This document shows, piece by piece, positions 49,616 through 61,600 of a stretch of 64,000 nt of DNA. The DNA lies in the NCBI GenBank assembly GCA_947846985.1, contig CANTUZ010000001.1, forward strand, positions 148,830,447 to 148,894,446, in the 5' to 3' direction. The notes under the pieces are model-generated. The model had not been told where the DNA came from. It was given only the letters and a program-made list of their open reading frames with translations, and did no database searches. Origin of the DNA: Fratercula arctica. Taxonomy: Eukaryota > Chordata > Aves > Charadriiformes > Alcidae. Made by a program: the position numbers and the translations under genes. The first letter of the stretch is position 1. Each line of letters opens with the position of its first letter.

Positions 49616-52600
49616 GTACCGTGCTGTCACGTGGGGGTTGGGGGCTTAGCATGTAGCAATAGGAAACAAAGTGCTGTGATAAGATTGCATCAGTGAAAGG
49701 GCATTGCATTGGCAAGCAATGAAAGTTCAGAAAAGGGATAAAGGACCAGATGCACTTCAATAAAAGTTTTGGATTCGGGTCTGTCACAGTTAAGCATAAT
49801 GAAATGGCTGCAATTCGCCAGAGGTTCTTTGTTATTAATTTTTTATTCAGTGGCAGACTCCCACAAATTGCATTACTGCTTCTGCAGCAGTTATCCTTTA
49901 TTCCTTCTTGCTCATATTTTGAATGGGAGACTTTCTTACTCAGAGTATCTAGAAGACACATCTTTTTGAGTCATTATACTTGGAGCAGTGGAATAGAAAA
50001 TGTCTCTTTGTTCTGATCTCTGGGACTTACAAACTGTTCTCTTTGGGCTTCTGGTGTTTTGCACTTCTCTTTATGTATGTTGGGAGGGCTGAGCATATGA
50101 GAGGATCTGAGAGGGTCTGTTATTCTCACCACAGCCTCATAATCCATCTAAACTGATCTTTTCAAGGATTTGTCCCAGACTTGTCACCTCTTGCATATGG
50201 TCACTTTTAGGATTGGATATATAAGACTACCTGTATATCAGATCAGAGAGATTCTTGTGTTTGCCTACAAATGATGGTAGGTGGCATGGTGCCTTTTTTC
50301 ATCTGATGCCACGTTTAATATCTCAGTGCCCTAAGATGGCATATCGCATCAATGGTGTAGAAACGGATCCACATTTATCTTCTCATATCCTGATTAGCAA
50401 AAGTACTTGCTTTGGTTTCAGTGGAGATCATGATTACGTAGTATGATTTATTATGGTGTGAGCAGGACCATGGCATTCTTTCTTCTTATGAGGTTTTGGG
50501 TTTGTTTTTTTTTTTTTTTTTTTTTTTAAGGGCAGATTGAAGTTATGTGATTTTTGATAATGCTACTTTGAAGAGCAGCCTCTGAGGAAAGGGTAGTCAC
50601 TAAGGCTGAGCTCAGGTCATTGAGGCAAATAAAGGCGTTTCATTGGAATAGTCTTTGTTTGGGCAAGGGCTCCTGGGCAAGGGAGTGGGAGCATGCATAG
50701 GCTAGATTAGGTTGAACATAAGGTCTCATTCTTTTGTGCACTGCTCAGTATGGGAACCCTTCATGCTATAAGGCTGGGAGAAGGCTTTCTGGAGCTGCCA
50801 GAAACACGTGGAAGGCACCTCTCAAGCCTGGGACTGGTTGGCAGTGCTTTCCCTCTGTGTGGGGCAAATAAAGCTATTGATATAACTGAAGTGGTTCTTT
50901 CTCCATCTGCTTTTTTCTTTTTTCTTTTTTTTTCCCTACTCACTGCTTTGTAACACAGTACCCTGTAATTTCCCTGGGGAGACAAGCCTGCTGTTTTGTA
51001 TGCAAGTCACTCCTGAGTCCTGAACAGTGACTGTGATGCTGTTCCCTCGCTCTTTAGTGCACTCATGACTTTTAATTACCAATTTTTTCCAACAACAGAG
51101 GAGGCTTCATTGGGCTCTTTGTTTGCTTTGCCTTTCCTCTGAGGTCTTGGCTCTCTGATATAATTAATAACGATTTAGTAATTATGCAGGCATCTGATTA
51201 AAAGTTCCATGACCTTGGTTGTTCCATGCCAATCAAGGGGCAAAGCTTTCAAGGTGAGAACTTTGTCACTTAGTGAAGAGTGACCTTTTATCTTCCCTTT
51301 CCTGAGATAGAGCAGCTCTATCTTCCACTTCCAGGAAGGAGCTGCCTTATCTGGGGAAGCTGACTGTTCTGATCTGCAAAACAGCAGCTTGCAATGTTGA
51401 TGGAGAGGAAACTTGTTCAGTGTGGCAGACTCATCTGAGTGTGTCAAACTCATTACTTCAGTACTACAAAGATGCAGATGTTCTGGGGTTGTTTTGTGGG
51501 AAGAGTTGGACTGGTACAGTGCTTTCGAAAGTGGCACGCTGATTTGTAATTTGTTGAAGGTGGAGTGAGAGAGTCTTTATGGAAAGAGGAATCTTTCCAC
51601 AAACAAATCTTTTTTTTTTTTTTTTTACCATGTTAACTGATGAAAGCTTCTGCTTTGAGTTGTTGCTGACATGACAATTGAGTATGAATTCTTAAAATGA
51701 CATGTCCATCCATTGTGCAAGGAAGGTGAGCTTTTTCTTTCTTTCTTTGGAAACTGACTGAAGGTAACTGTTGGGGTTGTAGAAGAAATATTCCCTGGGC
51801 CGGTTAGTGGCTGTGCAGAAGCAACAGTGAAAAGTCCTGGTGGATTCAGTCATCTTAAGGGGACACCAGAAAGACACCTTTGCATTTGGAGAACTGGGAG
51901 AAAAAAGATAACCAGTGTTCCTCCCCTTCCCGCTGGTTTGGGGAATCTGGGAAATAACCCATGAGACAAGACTCTGCCAAGCTATCTTCTTTCCAAATGC
52001 ACTCAAACAAGCTGACTTGCTATTAAGTTTAACTGTGCAAGGTATGTGGTGAGTGAGGCACTCTGCAGGGTTCATTAGCTTGTAGAGAATCAAGGGATGT
52101 GCAGGTGCAAAAAACTAGTAAACTATGGCTGAGACCCAGAGCAGACCCATTGGGAACAGCCTTGGAGAGTAGGTCTGTCAACCCACAGCATCTAAACCTC
52201 CTCTGTGCCTTTTTAGCAGTGCACCTGGACTGCGATCTGGAATCACTAAGAAAGAGCAGGGGGTACCTCAGCATCCCTCTGCCATATTCCTAACCCTTGG
52301 GAGCAGGGACCCATCCGGCCTCTTGCACATGGAGAACAGCAAAGTACCACATCCTGCAGAGGGAGAGCACTGACCTGGGCAGGCTCTTGGCTACTGGGCA
52401 GTACAGGTTGGTGTCTTAGGTCAGTACTGTCAACAGTCCCGTCCTCTTAGGAAGTCCTGTCCTCTTGGGGCTGATATCAGTACTGTGAGGAGATCAGGAG
52501 GCTGCATGTACTTTCCAGGGTTGTGTTTTGGAGTAATGGAAGTTTTAACCTTGTGTATGTTAACTGAATTCATGTAATTAATCTGCTGTGGAAGCTGCAG

Positions 52601-55600
52601 TAAAGATCAGATTCATCGCCTGTAGCTACTGAGATTTTAATACATATCGTTACTGCCTAAAACATAAATATTCTAACATAGCCAATCTGACATAATATCT
52701 ATATGAGTTTAACTCCTGGACTTTTAGGGAGGGTTTTTGATGTAAGTCACAGGAGGCAGGATGACCAATTTAAACATTCAATTAACCAGTAGTCTTTCAT
52801 CTATTTGTTTCATGATTACCAGCATTTTTTGGGTGACAGCTTGTATTGAAATCGTGTGCTATGGAATTTTTTACAGGAATGTTGTGATAAGTACTTCCGA
52901 TGGGTCATGGGTTTAGCTTTTCTGTGAGATGCCCCCCCTGGTTAGCTAGGCTTGCCCTGTGGGATTTCTCAATTTCTGAGGAGAGTTTTTGTTGCCAGGA
53001 GATGTTAATAACCTCTGATATGTCAGTTCATTACTCAGAGTGTACACTTCTGTATAACAGATCTGTGGAAAATTGCCTATGCAAGTTATCTCATGGAGTG
53101 TTATAGCAGTAGAAAGAAAACAAATACTTGGGGTTGGAATGTTGTTATCAAGGTCCTGATCTCCTTTGCCTGTGATCCAACCACAGGTTGTCCAATATAC
53201 AATATTTCTTATTCTTGTGCTTCTTTTTTTCAGTTTAAGGAAGAATTTCTGGGCCGATCTTTTTAAAGATCTTTATTCAGTGTCTTTTGCTTGTCTGGAC
53301 TAGTATTTTACTAAACGGGCATATCCTTCTTGTTCTTCCCCACTTAGATTCAAATTGATTTCATATTAAATATTTGAAAATTACTTTAATACTAAATAAA
53401 GATTTAACTGAGAGCCACACTTCTGAAAGCAGTAGTTGGAAAACAAAAGCACTGTGGAGATGCTGTCAAGCGTGGGGAGGAAGTCTGGTAAGTGTGTGAT
53501 TAAGGAAGGTAAGGAGTGGCTGGCTAGGCAGCAGAGCCTTAAGGAATGTTTGGGACAGGAGTGGGGTTGACATGCGAGTAGTCCTGAAATTGAAAATGCA
53601 GACAAAACCTTAATCGTGAGGTACATTTGGGTGTTCCTCCTCTTGTTTTAAACTTATTACTGTGATTAGTCATGATGATCAATAGTGGAAATGGGTGACT
53701 GACCTAAGAATATACTTGATTTAGGAGGTCTGTGGAATGTATTATTAAACATTTGTGGAAACTTGCAAAGAAGGGTCTTGCTGCAAGCTGTGCTGTGTCC
53801 TTTGTTGTGCACTGTGGCTCTGGGATGCAGCTTGGAGCTTGGACACTGCATTGTAAATATTCCTCTGTTGTCTGTAAGGGTTTGACCTTAGTAGGAGGAG
53901 AGTGGTAAAGAGAGCTCCATCACGATGGGTTGCCATTTAGGTTACTTTACACCAGGAGATTGGCTGTAGCGCAAGGAATCAATTTTTCTGCAGTTTATTT
54001 GAGACTGATATGGCTCTTGTTAAGCAACAAGTCACCTCATGGAACTTTGAAGTTGTCCCGGAGGCCATCTGAGAGAGCATGCTAGGTCTGGTTTAGTTTC
54101 AGTTGCCTCTCTAGAGGGGCTGTAGGAGCAGTCATTCACTGCCAGGAATATTAGGCAGAAATGGTGAAGTAAAGGAATGAGAGGATGGTCCTGCAGACAT
54201 GAGGACATGGAGCATGGGGAAGACAGAGGGACAAATTTTGCTTTGCAGATACTGGTTATTCTTGTAGAGGCATGTTCAACTAATTTGAATTTTATGGGTT
54301 TTTTTTAACTGTAGCACACACTTTGTAAGAAACTGCGTATTTATTTTAGCTCTCATGGTCCTCTGGAAGATAAATTTGAAAGCTTGTAAAGATGTGCCTT
54401 GAGAGAGGTTTCCAGACTATTGGGAAGACTTTAGGAGGTGATATGTGGGGATCAGATCAGCGTGCCTGGAAGGTTGGTGGCATCTGGCAGTAGCAAGTAT
54501 CCTATGCCCTCAAAAAGAGGTGAAGGGATAGTGAGTGTTCTGCAGGAGTCCAGATTACAACTCTTTCTGGATGCTGCTAAAATCCCTAAGTTTAAAATCT
54601 TGCAGGATCTGAGGCCCAGGCTCAATTCAGATGCCTTGACAGCACATGGAGTGGGGCAGTGGGTGGGACCGGGGCACAGATAGAGCTGTCACAGCTTGAA
54701 ATGAAATGGGAATAGTAAGAAAGAAGAGACTGAATGGTATTAAGTCATTAAAAGATTGTTCCTTCGAAATGAAACAAACATCATGGAGAATTAGCCAGAC
54801 AGGATTCTTGCTCATCTCAGAGTGCTGAAAATCTGTGTCTTCTGGACTTCCAGAGATTAAATGTGTCTTTTGAAGGAGAGGAACAGAGTGCTAAATCTCA
54901 CTCTGCAAGTGAGATGCTTTTATGGCATTGTCATTGAAATGTAGTGATGGTTACTTAAGCCCTTAAGTCTACTAACAACAGCCCTTCCACATCAGTTTCT
55001 TTCACTAGCAGTCTGTTTATCTTTGAATTCCATTCCTCCAAAAGGAGGGTGATCAATCTGTTCTGCCTTAAGTGATTGAAAGGCAGGCTTGAACTTGATC
55101 AGAGTGCTGTAGACTTCTGTAAACTAACAAGGCCTTCAGCATAGTTTAAAACAAGCAATTTAAAGAAATGATTGAAGTACTTCACCTTCAATATCCTCCT
55201 TCAAGCAGACTTAAACTTTTCTCATCCAATAGCAAGTCTGCAAATAGAGGTACATTTTAATGAATATCTAAAAGACTCAGTGCTGGCATTAATGCAAAAT
55301 GTTTCTCAAAGCATAAGATGAGTTTGCTTTAGCTATAGAAAGCATTCGGGGGGGGGCTGAGATGGGCTGTTAATGCTTGATTCTATGTCTGAAAAGAAAA
55401 TGATGGAATATTGTGTCCAGGATGCTGAAATGGCCATCCAGGAGCACAAAGGAAATACAAGCCTTAGCTGTATCCTCAGTCACTAAAAATAAAATGAATG
55501 GTTTAGGTGCAATCATGCTAAACTGCTGATATATCAATTTGCTGTAAGTAGTAAAAAAGTGAAGGAAAATGCAAAAGTTGCAGGAGAGGCATTCTCCTGC

Positions 55601-58600
55601 TTCTGGATTGGTTTCAAAACTGCTTAGCAAAAGGAGGCAGGCAACAATTTGAGACTTACTGGAGCTCTTGAGAGGATTCTCTCTACTCTGACAGGGCCTT
55701 TCATGATAGTGGAATATCTAGTGGAAATGTGAGACAGTTTGATCATAAACAGATGGCATGTGCAATAGGAAAGGCAAACAGTAGGGAGAAACTTAGGTAG
55801 TTCTGGTGCATATGGTTTGTTGTTTTATTTTAGTTTGTGTTTTTCTTAACCTTGACAGTGTAGTCTCTTGTTTGTACTGTGTGCCCTGTTGGAGAAAACT
55901 CAATATTGAGCAGCAGTTTTCAGGTTCTGGTGAGATAATTCTCTCGCTGGTCCTTAAAGATGGTAGGAAGAAGTGTAAACTGCAGCTACCTACATAAGTA
56001 TAACTTGGTAGCTGGAAAAATACACACCAGGATGAGGCTTGGCCATCCTGAGGCCTGAATCCCTTCCTTCCTCTCTGGACAACTTTTATTCAGCTTTTGC
56101 AACTCTGGGGAGATCAGATCCATTCTCAGAAGGAGGATTTTCCGCTCCTCAAAGGGCGAAGGAGTGATACTGAAAGAGAACAGAGGGAGGCAAGATTGCT
56201 GTTTCAATAAAGGAGGGCTATCCTTTGAAGGTATTTGGTTTATTTTCTTTGTTTGGTCATGAGCTTAGCTTCTAGAGGATTGATTATGGCAATGCCAATC
56301 ATTTGTAACAGGGATGTTGCCACCTACAACTGTGAGTTGGATTTCCTGAAAAAAGGTGTCCCAGAAGAGTCTGTGATAAATCTTAATACACTTAATAAAA
56401 ATAAGTTCTTGATAGCATAGGAACTTCTTGCTTTGTAGACTCTGTTCATGCAGCAGAACTTTGCATCTTGAAGAAAATCATTAAAAAAAACCCAAAACCA
56501 TTTGGTCCAATCATATGCAGTTCATAGTGGCTTTCTGACTTAATATGAACAAAAAGCAAAGAAAATTTTTATGTGTCATCAGGCTAAAAGCAATTTACTA
56601 CCATCTGTGGACTCCCTATGGCTCAGCAAAACTTTTCTAAAATGTTTGAAGAGCTGTGATTTTAACAGGAGAGATGCCACATGTAATAGCTACCATTGTT
56701 TATTATTCAAAGGCCATGTTCCAAAACAGATAAAGCCAATTTCAAAACCATCTATGGAAATAAAGCCTGTAGTAGGAAAAGGCAAAAGAAACAAATGTTG
56801 GACCTGTTTGTGGAGGTGAGAGGTAATTATCTTGATAAACTTTGCCTTCTTTCACCAACAATTACTTTAAAGCACAGACAACTTGAGGACAGTGCTGTGA
56901 CTAAGTTGAAGGATGGATTGCTTTGTATGCCCCCAACTGCTATAAATTGGTTTAAACTTTTATGAGCTACCTTGTAACAAAAAATACAGAGGTATAATTA
57001 CCTTTGCTTTTACTGCTTTAAGAAGTGGAAGCCCAGGAGGACCTCTCTGCTATTGACAAGGTGTAACTCTGCTTACTGAACTGTTTCTGGATTGAAAAGG
57101 TAGTGTGTGAATAGCCTGGAGCCCAAGCACTATGCAATTGCAGTGAAATAACCTTCTTTGAACCTGAGTGCAGCAGGGTCTGAACCAGCTGATGCCTGTG
57201 GAGGCTTATGGACTTCAGAAACACTGTCTGACGTATTAATGCAGTGAGGTTTTAGATGGCTGAGAGTTGTAATATCCTAAAGCCTGAGAGTAACATATCC
57301 AGCAGTAATAATGGTGGTGATGCATCCATAAAAGTGTAAAGGTATGTGAGAGAGAATTCCACACTGAACCCTAAGGAAGGCTTTTTTGCATAACAAGAGC
57401 ACTGACAGCCCTTTGAGAAAGAAGTAAAAAAAATCTGGTAGGGGATAGAAATGGTGGTGATCTGTCCTCCTTAGCATGTCCCAGAAAGACTTGTTCCAGT
57501 GAGCAATGCAAGTCTTTACAACAGGACCAAGCGTCCACCTTTGCATGTTTATTTTCAGTTAATTCTGAAGCCTAATTATGAAGCTCACACATGAGCATGT
57601 TGACAGCTTTTGTGGGCTCCTCTCTTGAATGTTGTTTCAGAGTTTCTACCCAATTCGGACAGATGTTAACATGTGAATCACTCGTATGTAGTATTTATAA
57701 ATGTACAGGGGTGCCTTAAAGGTAGCGTTGAGTTGGAGGTAGGCAGCAGTTCAGCGTGCGCGTGGTGGGAATGTGTGATAGGGAAGCAAGTTTTAGAGAG
57801 TAGGTGTTGGATGAGTAGGGCTACAGTGTGTCTCTGGCTGTGTTTTGCTGACAGCTGTGGTGCCAATCACTCTGTACGTTAGTGGGATGTCAATGTCAAT
57901 TCAAGGTCCAGGCAGCGACCTGGGCCTTGAGGGGCTGCCCGGAGAGCAGAGGTGGGACTGACCTCCCAGCCACAGCTGTGAGTGGCTAATGCAAACAGGT
58001 CTCATGGCTGCAGTACTTTAGCATGGGAGTGTTAAGTGTGCTTCCATAACATCTTCCCCCAGTTTTCATGCCCTGAGCAAGTTCTCCAGGAGAACTCTGA
58101 AACTCTGCTTGTTGTGCAGCTGAGTAAACTTCCTTTCCTTAAAGTACTCTGGATGGCTGTGGGTAGGAAGGATCCTGATCCACTTGATAGAGATGCGCTG
58201 GCTGAGACTTTGTCCAGCAATAAGTCATGTCTATAAACTACTAGGGCAGGAGGTGACTGTTACTTACTAGAGATTTGGAAAAGATCGTATGAACTTCCCC
58301 ATCCAGAGAAGCATTCCCTTCCCCCCAGTCCCTTACCCAAAGTGGCTGTAGCTATTATTCTCTGGAAATATCCAGGGAGAAGCAGATCATAACAACAAGT
58401 CAGTGTGTGCCTCACAGCAAAAGAAATGTTCCCTTTTTTCTAGTTCCTTAGTCTGCAGGTTTGGCAATATTTTCAGATTTTCCCATTCTGCTTGACACAA
58501 TTGCCATTTTGTTCTGTTCTTATACAAAGTGATAACTCTACCTTCTCAACCAGCTTCCAATGCTGGACTCTCACACATGTGTTGGAATCATATTCTGTTC

Positions 58601-61600
58601 CTGTGGATGAGTTTTGTCTACTCAGTCAGCCCTGGAGGAAGAGATTCAAAGAAGTCACTTTGTTTTACAGGCATGACTTCCATCAGGGATCTAGTGTGGA
58701 GAAAACTGTCTGGAAAATAACACCGAGTGGCTTGAAATGTGTATTACAGGCTCCCTCCTATATAAGTGGGAGTGTGTACACTGCAGGGAGAGTTGCGGGA
58801 GGAAACATGAGCGCCAAAGGTCTGTTCTTCACAGTTGACTGGCGGATTAAATTCTCTTTCCATGGTCCTTCCTCCTGACTATAGCCGTGGTGCGGTCAGT
58901 GAGCTTTTCCAAATGGGGTAGATTAGAGTTTGGGTGTAAATGCAACTGACAGTTAAGAGAGAGCAGCACTTTTGGAGACAGCAGATCAATTTGCAGATGC
59001 TAATGATGGAGTTCTTGTTTTTCTTCCATCTAAATCCTCCAGACAATCATTTTATTGAGGGGATCCCCCATGCTGTGCCATTAGCTGGAGAAGGGGATAA
59101 AAATTACTTTTGGAGCCAGGGATAAAGGATTTGGATGGTGAAGCATGTTAAAGAGAAAACCCCAGGTGGGTAATTTAGTATGCTCTGGGTTGTATTCCAT
59201 TCTTACTTTATCCAATAATATGATCCTTATTCTGGATTAATATACATTTTAAAATGCAAATACCTGGCTTTATTTTACTTCTAGGACTTGCATTTTAGAT
59301 CTCCCATCAGAGCAGAATAAGAAGACATGCTTGATGAGCTAAGGAGGCATAACAGGACATTCCTTTTAGACGAGAAGGTAAAACCGTTGCACTTCTGTGG
59401 TAGTGCACAGGAGTAGCCCTTCTGATTGTCTATGAAAAATATATAACATGCCAGTCATTCCCTTAGCTCAGCACCAAGAAACTAGAAAGTTCATGGTCTG
59501 CACAGTTCAGTTCTCTCTGTCACTTTGGCCTGGCGACTGGGTTTCTTTGTTTTTGCTTCAACAACGATACTTTCAACAGTGGCTTCCTGGATTTTGTTGA
59601 TACCAAAACAAATTCAGACTTCATGTGACTTTTTTGAGGGAAGGAGGGTGAGATGCTCCCAACTCCTCTTGGGTTACTGAGCACCAGGCAGGGTTTTTTT
59701 AATTCTTTCTAACACATAGGTGATTTTGGAGGGGAGGGAAAACCCAAACAACCTCACAGCCAAAATCATGCCCTTCATTATGCTTCATGCTTACTTTTTG
59801 CTGGGATGAGGGGATTAGCTGTTGCCAAAGGCATTGGTTCGTGAGAACATTTGAGTGAGTATGTCACAGGGTGAGTGGTTAGGCTATTAAAATTTATGAA
59901 TTTACGGTCCTGGAAGTTTTGGGGTGAGGAAGGAGGTTTGAAAAGTATACCGTACAAATTTGTTCTGGTATTATTGTGAAGCTACTATTTCCATTCTCAA
60001 TGACTATTTGCGAGTCACTGTGGGGGAAAAGATGAGTTTTAAAAGGACAGCGAGGAAAATGAAATCATGTGTCTAGAACTGCTCTGAAAGTGATGTCTGA
60101 TCACTTATGTGCCACAGACTGTTTCACTGAAGTGACCGAGCATGTGTCCGTCCAAGCAGAGAGGCATCCGCTTTTTGATGCTGTTCGAAAAATCTCTGTC
60201 TGGAGCCCAAAGTTTTTTGGGAAAGAGTAACTGGAAATCCCTCAAGAAAGTAAGAAAGTGCTGTAATTACTCAGGAAAGGTGTTAGATTGGTAATGTGTC
60301 ATAAAGAGTTACTCTCATTTATTGAAGAAGCACTTATGCTCAAATTAGCTTGTTGATGGGCATATCATAGAAGGTGCCTTTTGAGATTTGAGTGTGACTG
60401 CAATTGATTGTAGGAAAATGAAAAAGTAACACTGAACAACCTCAGTTTCTGAAGAGCAAATATTTTGAAATAAAAAGCTCCAGTTGCAAAAAAATATGGA
60501 AAGAAAGCTTTCCTTTAAGAGAAGATGACCTGTTTTGAGAGAGAAGGATCTGTTATGAGAAGTTCAATTTGGAAGCACAGGTGAGAAAGGGAAAAGATGT
60601 AGTTGGCAATGAGGTTTTGTAACTAGCCAAGGGCTGGTAACTGTTTCTGAGAAACTGTTTTCTTATGTGTTTGGGCTTGTTTTCATTGTAGCAAGATTTT
60701 GGGGGAATCTTGGCAGTCGGCACTGGTCCTCAGAGGATGCTGAGAGGATCATTGCTGAACAGAAGCAGCGAGTAGCAATGCTTGCATGGGCAGAAGTATC
60801 CAGTTGAAGGAAGACTGGAAGGGAATAGAAGAAATTTGATTGAGTTGTAAGCTATTGAAAGTACAGTGATCACTGCAGCAAATATGACGAGCAGAAACAC
60901 AGTATTGAGAGCAAAACAAAACATACTCCAAAAGCAAAGCATACTCCGAGTCATCCTTTAAAAGCTGGTTAGGTCATTTACCAAGTACTTGGTGACAACC
61001 TCAGTAGGTCAGGACAAAGTGAGGGAAGACCACAGAGGCAGACCCTTATTACGTGGTGGGAGTCAGAAAAGAACTAAGAGTTACAAGAAGAAGAGATGAA
61101 GTGCAGTTGTCTTTGAGGATTTCACAGTTGATGAAACAGACTGCTTTATGGTAGCAAGTCCCTTTTCTTGGTTAGGCTTTCCTTCTCCTGAATATGCAAG
61201 TCCAATTGTGCAGGACAGTTTTTTTTTTTTAATAGAGAATTATTTTAGTTAGTAACTGTTGTGTGAGTACTATCTTGTAAATGATAACTCTTAAGTATCT
61301 GTTATTGAAAAGACGACTGAAGGTTTCAACTTGTGGCACACAAGTCAAACTGTGTGATTGCCATCAGCTTCTGGGAAGTGGGGAAAATTTGAAGTCAATG
61401 CAAAAAAACTTTACCTTCAAACTTGTGTCTTAAATGTGGGGAGAAGGTATATTTTGGATCCAGAGAAAGAAGTGGTGATGGAGAGAATGGTCAGTGTTTT
61501 GCATCAGTGCTTGCTGGCTGTGGTTTATTCTAGAGAGCAGCAGTGGGATGGATTTGGCAATGGGGAGGCACTGAAGAGTGTAGAAGTACTTTCACCAGGT

